Source of the DNA: Rhizobiaceae bacterium
Lineage (GTDB): Bacteria > Pseudomonadota > Alphaproteobacteria > Rhizobiales > Rhizobiaceae
Length of the DNA stretch: 64,000 nucleotides
Reading direction: 5' to 3'
Assembly (NCBI GenBank): GCA_028281105.1
Contig: JANQKQ010000048.1
Coordinates: 1-64,000, forward strand
A model generated the notes under the pieces. It was not told where the DNA came from, made no database searches, and worked only from the letters and a program-made list of their open reading frames with translations. The first letter of the stretch is position 1. Each line of letters opens with the position of its first letter. This document shows positions 38,423 to 47,768 of this stretch, one piece after another. Both the position numbers and the translations under genes were made by a program.

Positions 38423-39409
38423 TCAGCTTGAGCCGACGGCGGCGCGGTTGTGCGGAGCGGCCAGGTCCTGCTCCGGGCCGACCGGCACGACGCGGGTCGG
38501 ATTGATGGTTTCGTGGCTTTGATAATAGTGGTTCTTGATGTGGGTCATGTCGACCGTGTCGGCGATGTCCGGCATCTGGTAGAGCTCGCGCAGATAGTTG
38601 GACAAATGCTCATAGTCGGCAATGCGCCGCCGGTTGCATTTGAAATGGCCGACATAGACCGGGTCGAAGCGGACCAGGGTGGTGAACAGGCGCCAGTCGG
38701 CCTCGGTTGCCTCTTCACCGACCAGATAGCGTGACCGTCCCAGCCGCTCCTCAAGCATGTCGAGGGTGTCGAACAGGGCTTCGAACGCCTCTTCATACGC
38801 CTTCTGGGTGGTGGCGAAGCCGCATTTGTAGACGCCGTTGTTGACGTGATCGTAGACCGGCGCGTTGATCGCATCGATCTCGTTGCGTAGCGGCTCGGGA
38901 TAGTGATCGAACTTCGGCTCGGCGACTTTGGCGAAAGCACCGTTGAACATGCGGATAATCTCCGATGATTCGTTGGAGACGATCGTCGACTTCTCCTTGT
39001 CCCACAATACCGGCACCGTGACCCGGCCCGAATAGGCCGGATCGGCAGCGGTGTAGATCTGGTGCATGTGGGTGGCGCCGTGGATCGGGTCCGGCGTGGC
39101 GCCCTGCCGGTCGGAAAATGCCCAGCCTTCGTCCCCCATGAAATAGTCGACGATCGACAGGCCGATGGCGTCGTCCAGTCCCATCCGGCGGCGGAATATC
39201 AGGGCGCGGTGCGCCCAGGGACAGGCGAGCGAGATATACAGATGATAACGGCCGGCTTCCGCCTTGAAGCCGCCCTCGCCGGACGAACCCGGGCTGCCGT
39301 CGGGTGTGACCCAGTTGCGAAACTGGGAGTCCGCGCGCACGAAGCGACCCTCGCTCTTGTCGGTGGCATACCACTGATTGTGCCAAACGCCGTCGACCAG
39401 CAATCCCAT
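38423..39409 (-). CDS. Glutathionyl-hydroquinone reductase-like glutathione S-transferase
   Basis: A 328-residue GST of the Xi/omega type (YqjG/ECM4-like). The catalytic cysteine is Cys63 in LACPWAHR, and the GVYKCGFATTQKAYEEAF and RFDPVYVGHFKCNRRRI segments are diagnostic for this group. It reduces glutathionyl-hydroquinones with glutathione. The ATG at 39409 has GGAGGA seven nt upstream; the frame is open 24 codons further but without a site. Confidence 0.92.
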   Translation of the reverse strand: MGLLVDGVWHNQWYATDKSEGRFVRADSQFRNWVTPDGSPGSSGEGGFKAEAGRYHLYISLACPWAHRALIFRRRMGLDDAIGLSIVDYFMGDEGWAFSDRQGATPDPIHGATHMHQIYTAADPAYSGRVTVPVLWDKEKSTIVSNESSEIIRMFNGAFAKVAEPKFDHYPEPLRNEIDAINAPVYDHVNNGVYKCGFATTQKAYEEAFEALFDTLDMLEERLGRSRYLVGEEATEADWRLFTTLVRFDPVYVGHFKCNRRRIADYEHLSNYLRELYQMPDIADTVDMTHIKNHYYQSHETINPTRVVPVGPEQDLAAPHNRAAVGSS

Positions 39410-39627
39410 GCTGAAATCCTCCGAGTTCCTGTGACGCCGGTTCCGCCGCGAACAGTCGCAAAACGGTTTCGCCTCATCCACATAGCCGAACCATCCACGG
39501 GCGCAAGAAACGCCTTCGTGAGCGTAATGTCCAACTCATATTGCCGCGCTGCGAAGACCCGATCTCTGCTGGCCGGCAATGGGTTATCAACTTCCGCGTT
39601 TGCCCGGGTGTAAACCCATGAATTTCG

Positions 39628-39655
39628 TTGACCTTGTGATCTCGCCCTCTATGGT
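39628..39655 (+). promoter_or_regulatory. Candidate promoter of the DUF922 gene
   Basis: TTGACC (39628-39633) and TATGGT (39650-39655) are separated by 16 nt, placing a transcript start about 35 nt before the ATG at 39698. Assigned by eye. Confidence 0.4.
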
Positions 39656-39697
39656 TCGCGACAAACGGCATTCGGGCGGGCCAATTCGGTTGATGCG

Positions 39698-40318
39698 ATG
39701 ATAGGCGCAGTATCCAGCGGAACCCGGCATCGGTTGCGGCATCTCGCGCGGGCGTTGTGGCCGGCCGTGGTGCTGATTATCGCCGCGTGCACCTCGGTCG
39801 GCGAGCGCACCACGGTCAGCGTGGGTTATTATCGGGTCGACGGCAACACCGTGCGTGAACTCGATCAACAGATCCGTCTGCACGGTCCGTCGATCGAAGG
39901 CGTGGGAAAGGCGGTCGCCGCCACCAACATTCACATGATCCCCGACATTCGCTTCGCCCGCCGCAACGGCGTTTGCCGCGTGGTGCATTCGCGCATGTCG
40001 GTGCGCGCGCGCGTCACCCTGCCCCGCCACATCAACCAGGCCGCCCTACAGCGCGATCTGTCGCAGACCTGGGCCAATCTGGAAGAATATGCTCGCGTCC
40101 ATGAGGCGGTGCATGTGGCGATCGCCGATAAGCATGCGCTCGCGATCGAGCGCGCGATCCTGGAACAGAGCCCCGAAGCCGACTGCGCGACCCTGGAGCT
40201 CAAGACCGCCGCGCTGACCCGCCGCCTGCTGGAGGCGCACGAGCGCGAGCAGTTGCAGTTCGACGAGATGGAAAAGAGACGGCTGGCCGCGCTCAGCCGG
40301 GTGCGGACCGGCCGATAA
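39698..40318 (+). CDS. DUF922 family lipoprotein with HExxH motif
   Basis: A 206-residue exported protein. The N-terminus has a basic segment, a hydrophobic stretch (ALWPAVVLIIAA) and a lipobox IAAC with Cys31, so it is probably a lipoprotein. HEAVH (135-139) is a zinc-protease-type HExxH. The fold resembles DUF922, described as putative secreted zinc-dependent proteases. Conserved SVGYYRVDGNTVRELDQQI fits that family. Substrate unknown. Confidence 0.75.
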   Translation: MIGAVSSGTRHRLRHLARALWPAVVLIIAACTSVGERTTVSVGYYRVDGNTVRELDQQIRLHGPSIEGVGKAVAATNIHMIPDIRFARRNGVCRVVHSRMSVRARVTLPRHINQAALQRDLSQTWANLEEYARVHEAVHVAIADKHALAIERAILEQSPEADCATLELKTAALTRRLLEAHEREQLQFDEMEKRRLAALSRVRTGR

Positions 40319-40407
40319 ACCTGTCATCGTATCGGCGTTTTCAGACGGCAGCCGCCTTATCGCCGGCCGGCGTTTTCGACCGGCCGCTTCCATCCTGATT
40401 CCGCGAG

Positions 40408-41028
40408 CTATTCGCTCTTGGCTGCGTCCTGCGCTTCCTGCAGGCGCTGGCGGGCGTCGTTGGCGCGGCGCTGCAACTCTTCCTGCAGCTGCTGCTGGCG
40501 GTCTTCCAGCTCATTCTGTGCGAGAGGCGGACCGTCAAACGCCGCAGTGAAGCCTTCGAGCGTCACCCGGATCGGATTTGGTCGGTTCTGGAAGTTCGTG
40601 GAAGTGACGATCATCTCGCCACCGCCCTTCAGCAGATTGACCAGGTTGTTGTCCAGGCCGACCTCGGCAGTGCATCGGTCGGGCAGGCAGATGATGAAAG
40701 GCAGGCGGATGTCCTTGCCGTCGTCCACCTTGATGACCACGCCCGGCGGCAGCAGGCGGTTGGTGGGCACCGTGATTTGGAAAATGCTGCGATTGACCTG
40801 GCCGCGAACGGTCACCAGGTTGATCGAGGTGATGATCTGACCGCTGGAGGCCACGACCTGAATCTGCACGTTGCAGACGTCGTTTTCTTCCTGCTTGGCG
40901 CACACCTTGTACCAGCCCGAGCGCGGCAGTTCCTGCGCCGAGGCGTTGTTGATCGGCACCGTGTGCGCCAGGCCGTAGGCGGCCAGCGCAGCGGCGAGCG
41001 ATGCAATCTTCCTGCTGATTTGAGCCAT
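40408..41028 (-). CDS. Invasion-associated locus B (IalB) family protein
   Basis: A 206-residue secreted protein with a signal peptide cleaved near ASA-QELP (residue 31), cysteine pairs (Cys43, Cys52 and the LPDRC region) and PTNRLLPPGVVIKVDDGK, FIICLPDRCTAEVG, all typical of IalB proteins. The C-terminus adds a Gln/Arg-rich coiled-coil segment (EDRQQQLQEELQRRANDARQ). The start at 41028 has GAAGGGC upstream. Members are periplasmic, and the first was linked to erythrocyte invasion in Bartonella. Divergent from the binding-protein gene. Confidence 0.88.
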   Translation of the reverse strand: MAQISRKIASLAAALAAYGLAHTVPINNASAQELPRSGWYKVCAKQEENDVCNVQIQVVASSGQIITSINLVTVRGQVNRSIFQITVPTNRLLPPGVVIKVDDGKDIRLPFIICLPDRCTAEVGLDNNLVNLLKGGGEMIVTSTNFQNRPNPIRVTLEGFTAAFDGPPLAQNELEDRQQQLQEELQRRANDARQRLQEAQDAAKSE

Positions 41029-41245
41029 CGAAAGCCCTTCACTTTCACTGAATTCGATTGTGTCCGGGAACCCGGAAAGCCGGTCATGACTACCTAGCGA
41101 CAATTGCGGCAGCAACGTGTTCGGCCAGGGGCCACCGTGTACACCGGGCACCGTGATAATTCCAGCCCCGAAGTTTTCTTGAAGTTCATCGGATATGCTA
41201 GGAAACGGGCTTAGGGGATTCTCATTCGTTCGGGAGAACTGGACC

Positions 41246-43123
41246 ATGAACGCCGTCGCTCAAGTCGCCAAATTCCGCCCGCAGGACGCGAATCCGTTCC
41301 CGGCCATGGGCCGGTTTGGCATCGTGCTGGCTGCGCTGATGCTTGTCGCCTGGCAGCAGGTCGCTCCCGCCCGCGCGGAACCTTCCCATGGCATCGCCAT
41401 GCACGGCCGGCCGGCCCTGCCGGCCGATTTCACCCATCTGCCCTATGCCAATCCCGATGCGCCCAAGGGCGGCGCGATCCGCTACGGCGTCATCGGTAAC
41501 TTCGTCAGCCTCAACCAGTTCATCGTCAAGGCGGCCTCGTCTTCGGCCCGCGGCATCTGGGATTCCGTAGCCGGCCTCAATGTTTTCGAGCCGCTGCTGC
41601 ATCGCAGCCGCGACGAGCCGTTCACGCTGTACGGTCTGCTGGCCGAAACCGTCGAAACCGACGCGGCGCGCACCTTCGTCGAATTTCATCTTCGCGAGCA
41701 GGCGCGGTTCGCCGACGGCGCGCCGGTCACGCCAGAGGACGTGCTGTTTTCGATCCGGCTTCTGGGCGAGAAGGGACGACCGTTCTATCGCTCGCGCTGG
41801 GGTAAGATCGCATCGGCCGAAAAGGTCGGCGAACGCGGCGTGCGTTTCACCTTCAACGAGAAGGCGGACCGCGAGCTGCCGCTGCTGCTCGGCATGATGC
41901 CGATCTTTCCCAAGCACGCCATCGACGAGGCGACCTTCGATCAAACCACGCTGAAGCCGATGTTCGGCAGCGGGCCCTATACGATCACCGACGTGCGGCC
42001 GGGCGAGCGCATCGAGTTCACGTTGCGCGACGATTATTGGGCGAAGGATTTGCCGGTCAAACGTGGGTTCGACAATTTCGGCACCATCCGGTTCGAATAT
42101 TTCCGCACCCAGAACACCCTGTTCGAAGGCTTCAAGAAGGGGCTGTTCGACGTCTATTTCGAGGGCGATCCGCAGCATTGGCAGAATGCCTACGATTTTC
42201 CCGCCGCTGCCGACGGGCGGATCGTGCGCGAAGGCTTCGCGCGGCGCACGCCCTCGCCGATGCTGGGCTTCGTGTTCAACACCAGACGGCCGCCGTTCGA
42301 CGATATCGACGTTCGCAAGGGCCTGGCGATGGCGTTCGACTTCGAATGGGTTAATCGCAACCTGTTCGGCGACGCCTACACCAGGACCGCCAGCTTCTGG
42401 CATGGCTCGATTCTGTCCTCGGCCGGGGTCGCCGCCGACGAGCGCGAGCACGCGCTGCTGGCGCCCTTCCCCGGGCGGGTGGACGAGGCGATCATGGACG
42501 GCACCTATCGCATGCCGCGGACCGACGCATCGGGCGCCGACCGCTCGGTCCAGCGGCGCGCACTTGGCCATTTCAAGGCCGCCGGCTACCAGCTCAAGGA
42601 CAACCGGCTCGTCTCCGCCGACGGCCAACCGCTGTCGTTCGAGGTGATGACCCAGTCGAAGGACGGCGAGCGGCTGGCGCTCGCCTGGCAGCGCCATCTG
42701 GCGCCGCTGGGCGTGGAGCTGAACATCCGCGGCGTCGACGCCACCCAGTTCGAAAGCCGGCGGCAGAGCTATGAGTTCGACGTGGTGCTGATGACCTACA
42801 GCGCTTCCCTGTCGCCCGGCGCCGAGCAGATCTGGCGCTGGGGCAGCCGCGCGCGGGACATCGAAGGCACGTTCAACCTGGCGGGCATCGCCGACCCGGC
42901 CGTGGATGCGGCGATCGACGCGATGCTGGCGGCCAAGGAATCGGAAGACTTCATCGCCGCCATCCGCGTGCTCGACCGGCTGCTGATTTCCGGTCAATAT
43001 CTGCTGCCGCTCTACCATCTGGGCGAGACATGGGTCGCCCATTCGAGCCGGCTGGCGGGACCTGCGGATACTCCTTTATACGGAGTGCAGTTCCCGACCT
43101 GGTGGGACAGGGACGCGCAGTGA
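41246..43123 (+). CDS. ABC transporter substrate-binding protein, family 5 (oligopeptide/YejA-like)
   Basis: A 625-residue periplasmic binding protein with a signal peptide (cleavage near ARA-EPSH, residue 44). MHGRPALPADFTHLPYANPD followed by APKGG and the ARFADGAPVTPEDVLFSI segment are typical of the YejA subgroup, which imports microcin C-like and other peptides. No permease or ATPase genes are adjacent. The ATG at 41246 follows GGGAGAA. It ends 14 nt before the FrnE-like gene start, so they may be co-transcribed. Confidence 0.92.
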   Translation: MNAVAQVAKFRPQDANPFPAMGRFGIVLAALMLVAWQQVAPARAEPSHGIAMHGRPALPADFTHLPYANPDAPKGGAIRYGVIGNFVSLNQFIVKAASSSARGIWDSVAGLNVFEPLLHRSRDEPFTLYGLLAETVETDAARTFVEFHLREQARFADGAPVTPEDVLFSIRLLGEKGRPFYRSRWGKIASAEKVGERGVRFTFNEKADRELPLLLGMMPIFPKHAIDEATFDQTTLKPMFGSGPYTITDVRPGERIEFTLRDDYWAKDLPVKRGFDNFGTIRFEYFRTQNTLFEGFKKGLFDVYFEGDPQHWQNAYDFPAAADGRIVREGFARRTPSPMLGFVFNTRRPPFDDIDVRKGLAMAFDFEWVNRNLFGDAYTRTASFWHGSILSSAGVAADEREHALLAPFPGRVDEAIMDGTYRMPRTDASGADRSVQRRALGHFKAAGYQLKDNRLVSADGQPLSFEVMTQSKDGERLALAWQRHLAPLGVELNIRGVDATQFESRRQSYEFDVVLMTYSASLSPGAEQIWRWGSRARDIEGTFNLAGIADPAVDAAIDAMLAAKESEDFIAAIRVLDRLLISGQYLLPLYHLGETWVAHSSRLAGPADTPLYGVQFPTWWDRDAQ

Positions 43124-43137
43124 GCGGGGCGGAAACG

Positions 43138-43815
43138 ATGAGCACGAAGGTCAAGCTGCAGGTCGACGTGGTCTCCGACGTCATGTGCCCATGGTGTTTC
43201 ATCGGCAAACGCAACCTGGAGGCGGCGGCGGGGCAGATCGACGACATCGAGCTGGACGTGCGCTGGCGGCCCTATCAGCTTGACCCGACATTGCCGGCCG
43301 AGGGCAAGGACCGGCGGCAATATCTGTCGGACAAGTTCGGCGGCGATGAACGCGCCGGCGAGATCTATGGGCGGATCCGGCAGGCCGGCTCGACCGTCGG
43401 CATCGATTTCAACTTCGACGCCATCGAGGTTTCCCCCAACACCCTCGACGCCCATCGGCTCATTCACTGGGCCGGCGGCCAGGGAGCCGATATCCAGGAC
43501 CGGTTGGTCACGCGGCTGTTTGAACTCTACTTCCTCGAAGGCGGCAATGTGGGGGATCATCAGGTGCTGGTGAAAGCGGCGGGCGATGCCGGCATGGATG
43601 CGGAGATCGTGCGCGATCTGCTGGCGAGCGATCGCGATCGCGAGGCCATCGAGCGGCAGATCAGCACCGCCCGCGCTATGGGCGTTACCGGCGTGCCGTG
43701 CTTCATCCTGGACAACAAAGCCGCGATCGTCGGGGCACAGCCGCCGCAGGCGTTGGTTCAGGCGTTTCGCCAGATTGCCGGCGACAAGGCGGAAGAAGCC
43801 CAGTACCGGACCTGA
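43138..43815 (+). CDS. DsbA family oxidoreductase (FrnE-like)
   Basis: A 225-residue cytoplasmic thioredoxin-fold protein with CPWC at 17-20 (DVVSDVMCPWCFIGKRNLE) and the cis-Pro region VTGVPCFILDN. No signal peptide. FrnE-like proteins act as 2-hydroxychromene-carboxylate-isomerase-related or disulfide-handling enzymes. A GTG at 43120 overlapping the previous stop is an alternative start. Convergent with mfd, 16 nt away. Confidence 0.88.
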   Translation: MSTKVKLQVDVVSDVMCPWCFIGKRNLEAAAGQIDDIELDVRWRPYQLDPTLPAEGKDRRQYLSDKFGGDERAGEIYGRIRQAGSTVGIDFNFDAIEVSPNTLDAHRLIHWAGGQGADIQDRLVTRLFELYFLEGGNVGDHQVLVKAAGDAGMDAEIVRDLLASDRDREAIERQISTARAMGVTGVPCFILDNKAAIVGAQPPQALVQAFRQIAGDKAEEAQYRT

Positions 43816-43831
43816 ACCCGGTCCCCTTTAT

Positions 43832-46800
43832 CTACGCCGCTTCTTCCACGCCTTCGGCCATCTCCACCAAGCGGTTGAGAATGACCGCCACGTCGGCGAG
43901 CCTCTTCTCCGGGTCGGGGAAATCGCGGCTCAGGACCAGGCTTTGGTCGGGGCGGATGCGGGCGGCGGCCGCGGGCGTCGCGATCCATTCGATCAAGGCC
44001 TGCGGGTTTTCGAAGCGGTTGTCGCGGAAGGTGATGACCAGCCCCTTGGGGCCCGCGTCCAGCTTCTCCACATTGGCTTTGAAACACAGGCCCTTGATGA
44101 AGACGATCTTCAGCAGATGGTCGACCTCGAGCGGCAGCGGGCCGAACCGGTCGATCAGTTCAGCACCGAACGCGTCGATCTCGTCCGCCTCGCGCAGGTC
44201 GGCGAGGCGGCGATACAGCGTCAGGCGTAGTTGGAGATCGCCGACATAACTCTCCGGGATCATCACCGGCGCGCCGATGGTGATCTGCGGCGACCACCGG
44301 TCTTCGCCGGCCGGCCCCTCGCCGCCCTTCAACTGCGCCACCGCCTCTTCAAGCATCTGCTGATAGAGCTCGAAGCCCACTTCGCGCACGTGGCCGGACT
44401 GGGCTTCGCCCAGCAAATTGCCGGAGCCGCGGATGTCGAGATCGTGGCTGGCCAGTTCGAAGCCGGCGCCGATGGAATCGAGCGATTGGAGCACCTGCAG
44501 CCGGCGCTCGGCGATCGCCGTCAGCTTGCGATTGTGCGGCAGGGTGAAAAGCGCATAGGCGCGCGTCTTCGAGCGACCGCCCCGGCCGCGCAACTGGTAG
44601 AGCTGCGCCAGCCCGAACATGTCTGATCGATGCACCACCAGCGTGTTGGCGGTGGGGATGTCGAGGCCGGATTCGACGATGTTGGTCGACAGCAGAACGT
44701 CGTACTTGCCGTCGTAGAAGCCGTTCATCACCGCGTCGAGATCGGCCGGCGCCATCTGGCCATGGGCGATGGCCACGCGCAGTTCGGGCACGTGCTCGCG
44801 CAGGAACTCGCGCTGCTCCTCGATGTCGGAGATGCGCGGACAGACATAGAAGCTCTGGCCGCCGCGATAGCGTTCGCGCAGCAGGGCCTCGCGGATGACG
44901 AGCGTGTCGAACGGCGAGATGAAGGTGCGCACCGCCATGCGATCGACCGGAGCCGTGGTGATCAGCGACAGATCGCGTACGCCGGTGAGCGCCAGTTGAA
45001 GCGTGCGAGGGATCGGGGTTGCCGACAGGGTCAGCACGTGAACGTCGGATTTCAGCTCCTTGAGGCGCTCCTTGTGCTTCACCCCGAAACGCTGCTCCTC
45101 GTCGATCACCAGCAGGCCCAGCCGGTCGAAACGGATCGATTGTCCCAGCAGCGCGTGGGTGCCGATGACGATGTCGATGGCGCCGTCGGCCAGGCCTTTG
45201 CGGGTGGCGGCGAGCGAGGCGGCGCCCACCAGGCGCGAAGCATGGGCTATTCTGATCGGCATGCCGTGGAAGCGGTCGGTGAACGTGGCGAAGTGCTGGC
45301 GCGCCAGCAGCGTAGTCGGCACGACCACCGCAACCTGGGCTCCCGCCATGGCCGCGACGAAGGCGGCGCGCAGCGCGACCTCGGTCTTGCCGAAACCCAC
45401 GTCACCGCAGATCAGCCGGTCCATCGGCCGGCCCGCGCCCAGATCGTCGATCGTGTCCTCGATCGCGGCGAGTTGGTCGTCGGTTTCCTCATACGCGAAG
45501 CGGGCGGCGAACTCGTCGTAGGCTCCGTCCGGCGGCAACATGCGCTCGGCCGGGCGCAGCGCTCTTTCGGCGGCCACCGCGATCAGTTGATCGGCCATCT
45601 CGAGGATGTGCTTCTTCAGCTTTGCCTTGCGCGCCTGCCAGGCCACCCCGCCCAGCCGGTCCAGGGTGACTTGCGTATCGACTGAGCCGTAGCGCGAGAG
45701 CAGCTCGATGTTTTCGACCGGCAGGAACAGCTTGTCGTCGCCGGCGTAGCGGATTTCCAGGCAGTCGTGCGGCGAGCCGGCGGCCTCGATCGTGCGCAGG
45801 CCGGCGAACGCGCCGATACCGTGGTCCACATGGACGACGATGTCGTCCGGCGCCAGGCCGGTGACCTCGGTCAGGAAATCCGAACCCTTGCGGCGCTTGG
45901 CCGCGCGGCGCACCAGCCGGTCGCCGAGGATGTCCTGCTCGGCGATGAAACTGTGGGTCGAGTTGGCGAAACCCGCCTCCATCGCCAGCACGGCGATGCC
46001 GGCCTGCCCCGGTTTCAAGGCGCCGGTCTCGCCAAAATCGGCCACCGGCTGGACGGAAGCGAGCCCGTGCTCGGCGAGCACCTGCAGGAGCCGATCGCGG
46101 GAACCTTCGCTCCATGCCGCGATCACCGGCGTGCGGCCGGCTTCGCTTTCCGCCTTGCAATGCACCGCCACCGCTTCGAACACGTTCTCGCCGGCGGAGC
46201 GTTCCGGCCGGAAGTTGCGCGCCGGCTCGCCGTCGAGGCGGACCACGCGCCGCTCCGCGCTGTCGGCCTCGTCGAACGGCGAGATCGTCACCGCGGCGGC
46301 AAACCCGGCATCGACCGTATCCACGTCGAGATAAACGGCATCGGGCGGCAGCGGCTTGTAGGGCGCGCCGCCGTCGCTCGGCTCATCGAGGGCCTGAACG
46401 CGGGCGCGATAATGGTCCTGGATTTGATCGAGCCGGTCGCGCACCGCGTCGCGCGCGTGATGGTCGATCGAGATCGCCAGCCCCTCGGCCGCTTCGAACA
46501 GGGTCTGGGTGCGCTGCGCGAACAGAGGCAGCCAGTGTTCCATGCCGGCATGGCGGCGGCCTTCGCTGACCGAGCGATACAGCGCGTCGTCTCGGGTCGC
46601 CGCGCCGAAGGCGTTGAGATATCCGGTGCGGAAGCGGGCGATTGCCTCTTCGTCGAGCAGCACCTCGCTCATCGGCGCCAGCATGGCGGAAGATAGCTGG
46701 GCGCTGGTACGCTGGGTCGCCGGATCGAAGCTGCGCACCGATTCCAGCGTATCGCCGAAGAAATCGAGCCGCAGGGGCTCGACCTCGCCGGGCGCGTAGA

Positions 46801-47350
46801 GGTCCAGAATACCGCCACGCACGGCGAATTCGCCGCGCCCGCGCACGGTGGACATTCGCTCGAAGCCGTTGGCCACCAGCCATTCGACCACCGCGTCCAT
46901 GTGGATGGTAGCGCCCGGCGCCAGCGACAGCTGGCTGGCCGCCACCGTGTCGCATGGCAGCTGGCGCTGGACGACTGCGTTGGCGGTGGTGACGACCACA
47001 AGCGGCGGGTCGTCATCGGCGGCACTACCCAGTCGCGCCAGCCGGCCCGATGCCGCGATGCGCCGCGCGGTGACGGAGGCCGAGGGCGAGACCCGGTCAT
47101 AGGGCAGGCAGTCCCATGCCGGCAGTTCGATTACCTCCAGTTCCGGATCGAAGAAAGCCAGGCTGGCGCACAACGATGCCGCCTGCTGGCCGTCGGCGGC
47201 GACATGAACCAGGCCCCTGCCCGCGGCCCGGGCCAGGCGCGCGATCACCAGCGGCAGATAGCCTTCGGGCACCCGGGCGAGCGTCGCCGGTCCGCCACCC
47301 GGCACATCGTCGAGTTTGTCCAGCGACGTTTTGTTTAGCAGGTCGTTCAC
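43832..47350 (-). CDS. mfd: Transcription-repair coupling factor
   Basis: A 1172-residue Mfd, full length. The N-terminal UvrB-like region (GGGPATLARVPEGYLPLVIA onward), the RNA-polymerase interaction domain (DDIVVHVDHGIGAFAGL), and a RecG-like translocase with GDVGFGKTEVAL, IDEEQRFGVKHKE and TATPIPRTLQLALTGVRDLS precede the C-terminal TRCF domain. It removes RNA polymerase stalled at lesions and recruits UvrA. It starts with GTG overlapping the sdhE stop (GTGA), so the pair is translationally coupled. Confidence 0.97.
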   Translation of the reverse strand: MNDLLNKTSLDKLDDVPGGGPATLARVPEGYLPLVIARLARAAGRGLVHVAADGQQAASLCASLAFFDPELEVIELPAWDCLPYDRVSPSASVTARRIAASGRLARLGSAADDDPPLVVVTTANAVVQRQLPCDTVAASQLSLAPGATIHMDAVVEWLVANGFERMSTVRGRGEFAVRGGILDLYAPGEVEPLRLDFFGDTLESVRSFDPATQRTSAQLSSAMLAPMSEVLLDEEAIARFRTGYLNAFGAATRDDALYRSVSEGRRHAGMEHWLPLFAQRTQTLFEAAEGLAISIDHHARDAVRDRLDQIQDHYRARVQALDEPSDGGAPYKPLPPDAVYLDVDTVDAGFAAAVTISPFDEADSAERRVVRLDGEPARNFRPERSAGENVFEAVAVHCKAESEAGRTPVIAAWSEGSRDRLLQVLAEHGLASVQPVADFGETGALKPGQAGIAVLAMEAGFANSTHSFIAEQDILGDRLVRRAAKRRKGSDFLTEVTGLAPDDIVVHVDHGIGAFAGLRTIEAAGSPHDCLEIRYAGDDKLFLPVENIELLSRYGSVDTQVTLDRLGGVAWQARKAKLKKHILEMADQLIAVAAERALRPAERMLPPDGAYDEFAARFAYEETDDQLAAIEDTIDDLGAGRPMDRLICGDVGFGKTEVALRAAFVAAMAGAQVAVVVPTTLLARQHFATFTDRFHGMPIRIAHASRLVGAASLAATRKGLADGAIDIVIGTHALLGQSIRFDRLGLLVIDEEQRFGVKHKERLKELKSDVHVLTLSATPIPRTLQLALTGVRDLSLITTAPVDRMAVRTFISPFDTLVIREALLRERYRGGQSFYVCPRISDIEEQREFLREHVPELRVAIAHGQMAPADLDAVMNGFYDGKYDVLLSTNIVESGLDIPTANTLVVHRSDMFGLAQLYQLRGRGGRSKTRAYALFTLPHNRKLTAIAERRLQVLQSLDSIGAGFELASHDLDIRGSGNLLGEAQSGHVREVGFELYQQMLEEAVAQLKGGEGPAGEDRWSPQITIGAPVMIPESYVGDLQLRLTLYRRLADLREADEIDAFGAELIDRFGPLPLEVDHLLKIVFIKGLCFKANVEKLDAGPKGLVITFRDNRFENPQALIEWIATPAAAARIRPDQSLVLSRDFPDPEKRLADVAVILNRLVEMAEGVEEAA

Positions 47351-47637
47351 CGGTTGTCCTTGCCGGCGTGAAAGGCCGCGATCGCGCCGATCAATGCGCT
47401 GTCGACGTGGACCGGCGGCTGCGCCTTGCCGGTGAACCAGTCCAGCATGTCGTTGTCCGGCTCTTCCATCAACCGCTCCAACTGCTCCAGCTCGGCATCG
47501 CCCATGGTCTCGATCTTCGCGGCCACGTAACCGCCGAGCAGAATGTCCATTTCCTTGATGCCGCGATGCGCCGAGCGGTACAGCAACTGGCGACGGCGCT
47601 TGTCCGACGCGATGCGGGATTCCTGCGAGCCAGCCAT
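47347..47637 (-). CDS. sdhE: FAD assembly factor SdhE (succinate dehydrogenase assembly factor 2)
   Basis: A 96-residue protein with the SdhE signature RRRQLLYRSAHRGIKEMDILL, including the RGxxE motif (Arg25, Gly26, Glu29) required for flavinylation of SdhA. The C-terminal half has LERLMEEPDNDMLDWFTGK. The start at 47637 matches homologues; ten upstream codons are also open. Divergent from recG, coupled to mfd: a classic alphaproteobacterial arrangement. Confidence 0.93.
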   Translation of the reverse strand: MAGSQESRIASDKRRRQLLYRSAHRGIKEMDILLGGYVAAKIETMGDAELEQLERLMEEPDNDMLDWFTGKAQPPVHVDSALIGAIAAFHAGKDNR

Positions 47638-47768
47638 GTTCGCCCGTTTCCGTATTGTGACGGGCACTCTATAACCAGCGCGAACCCGCCTGTCAGCATG
47701 GCGCGAGCCTTGCCTTGGCGCGGCACGGTTGGCACCTTGGGCGATGGTTCGTGGCGAGAGGGCATGCG

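Noticed and set aside
41222..43042. A 606-codon minus-strand frame opposite the binding-protein gene
   Set aside because: Shadow of the plus-strand gene, which has a signal peptide and family motifs.
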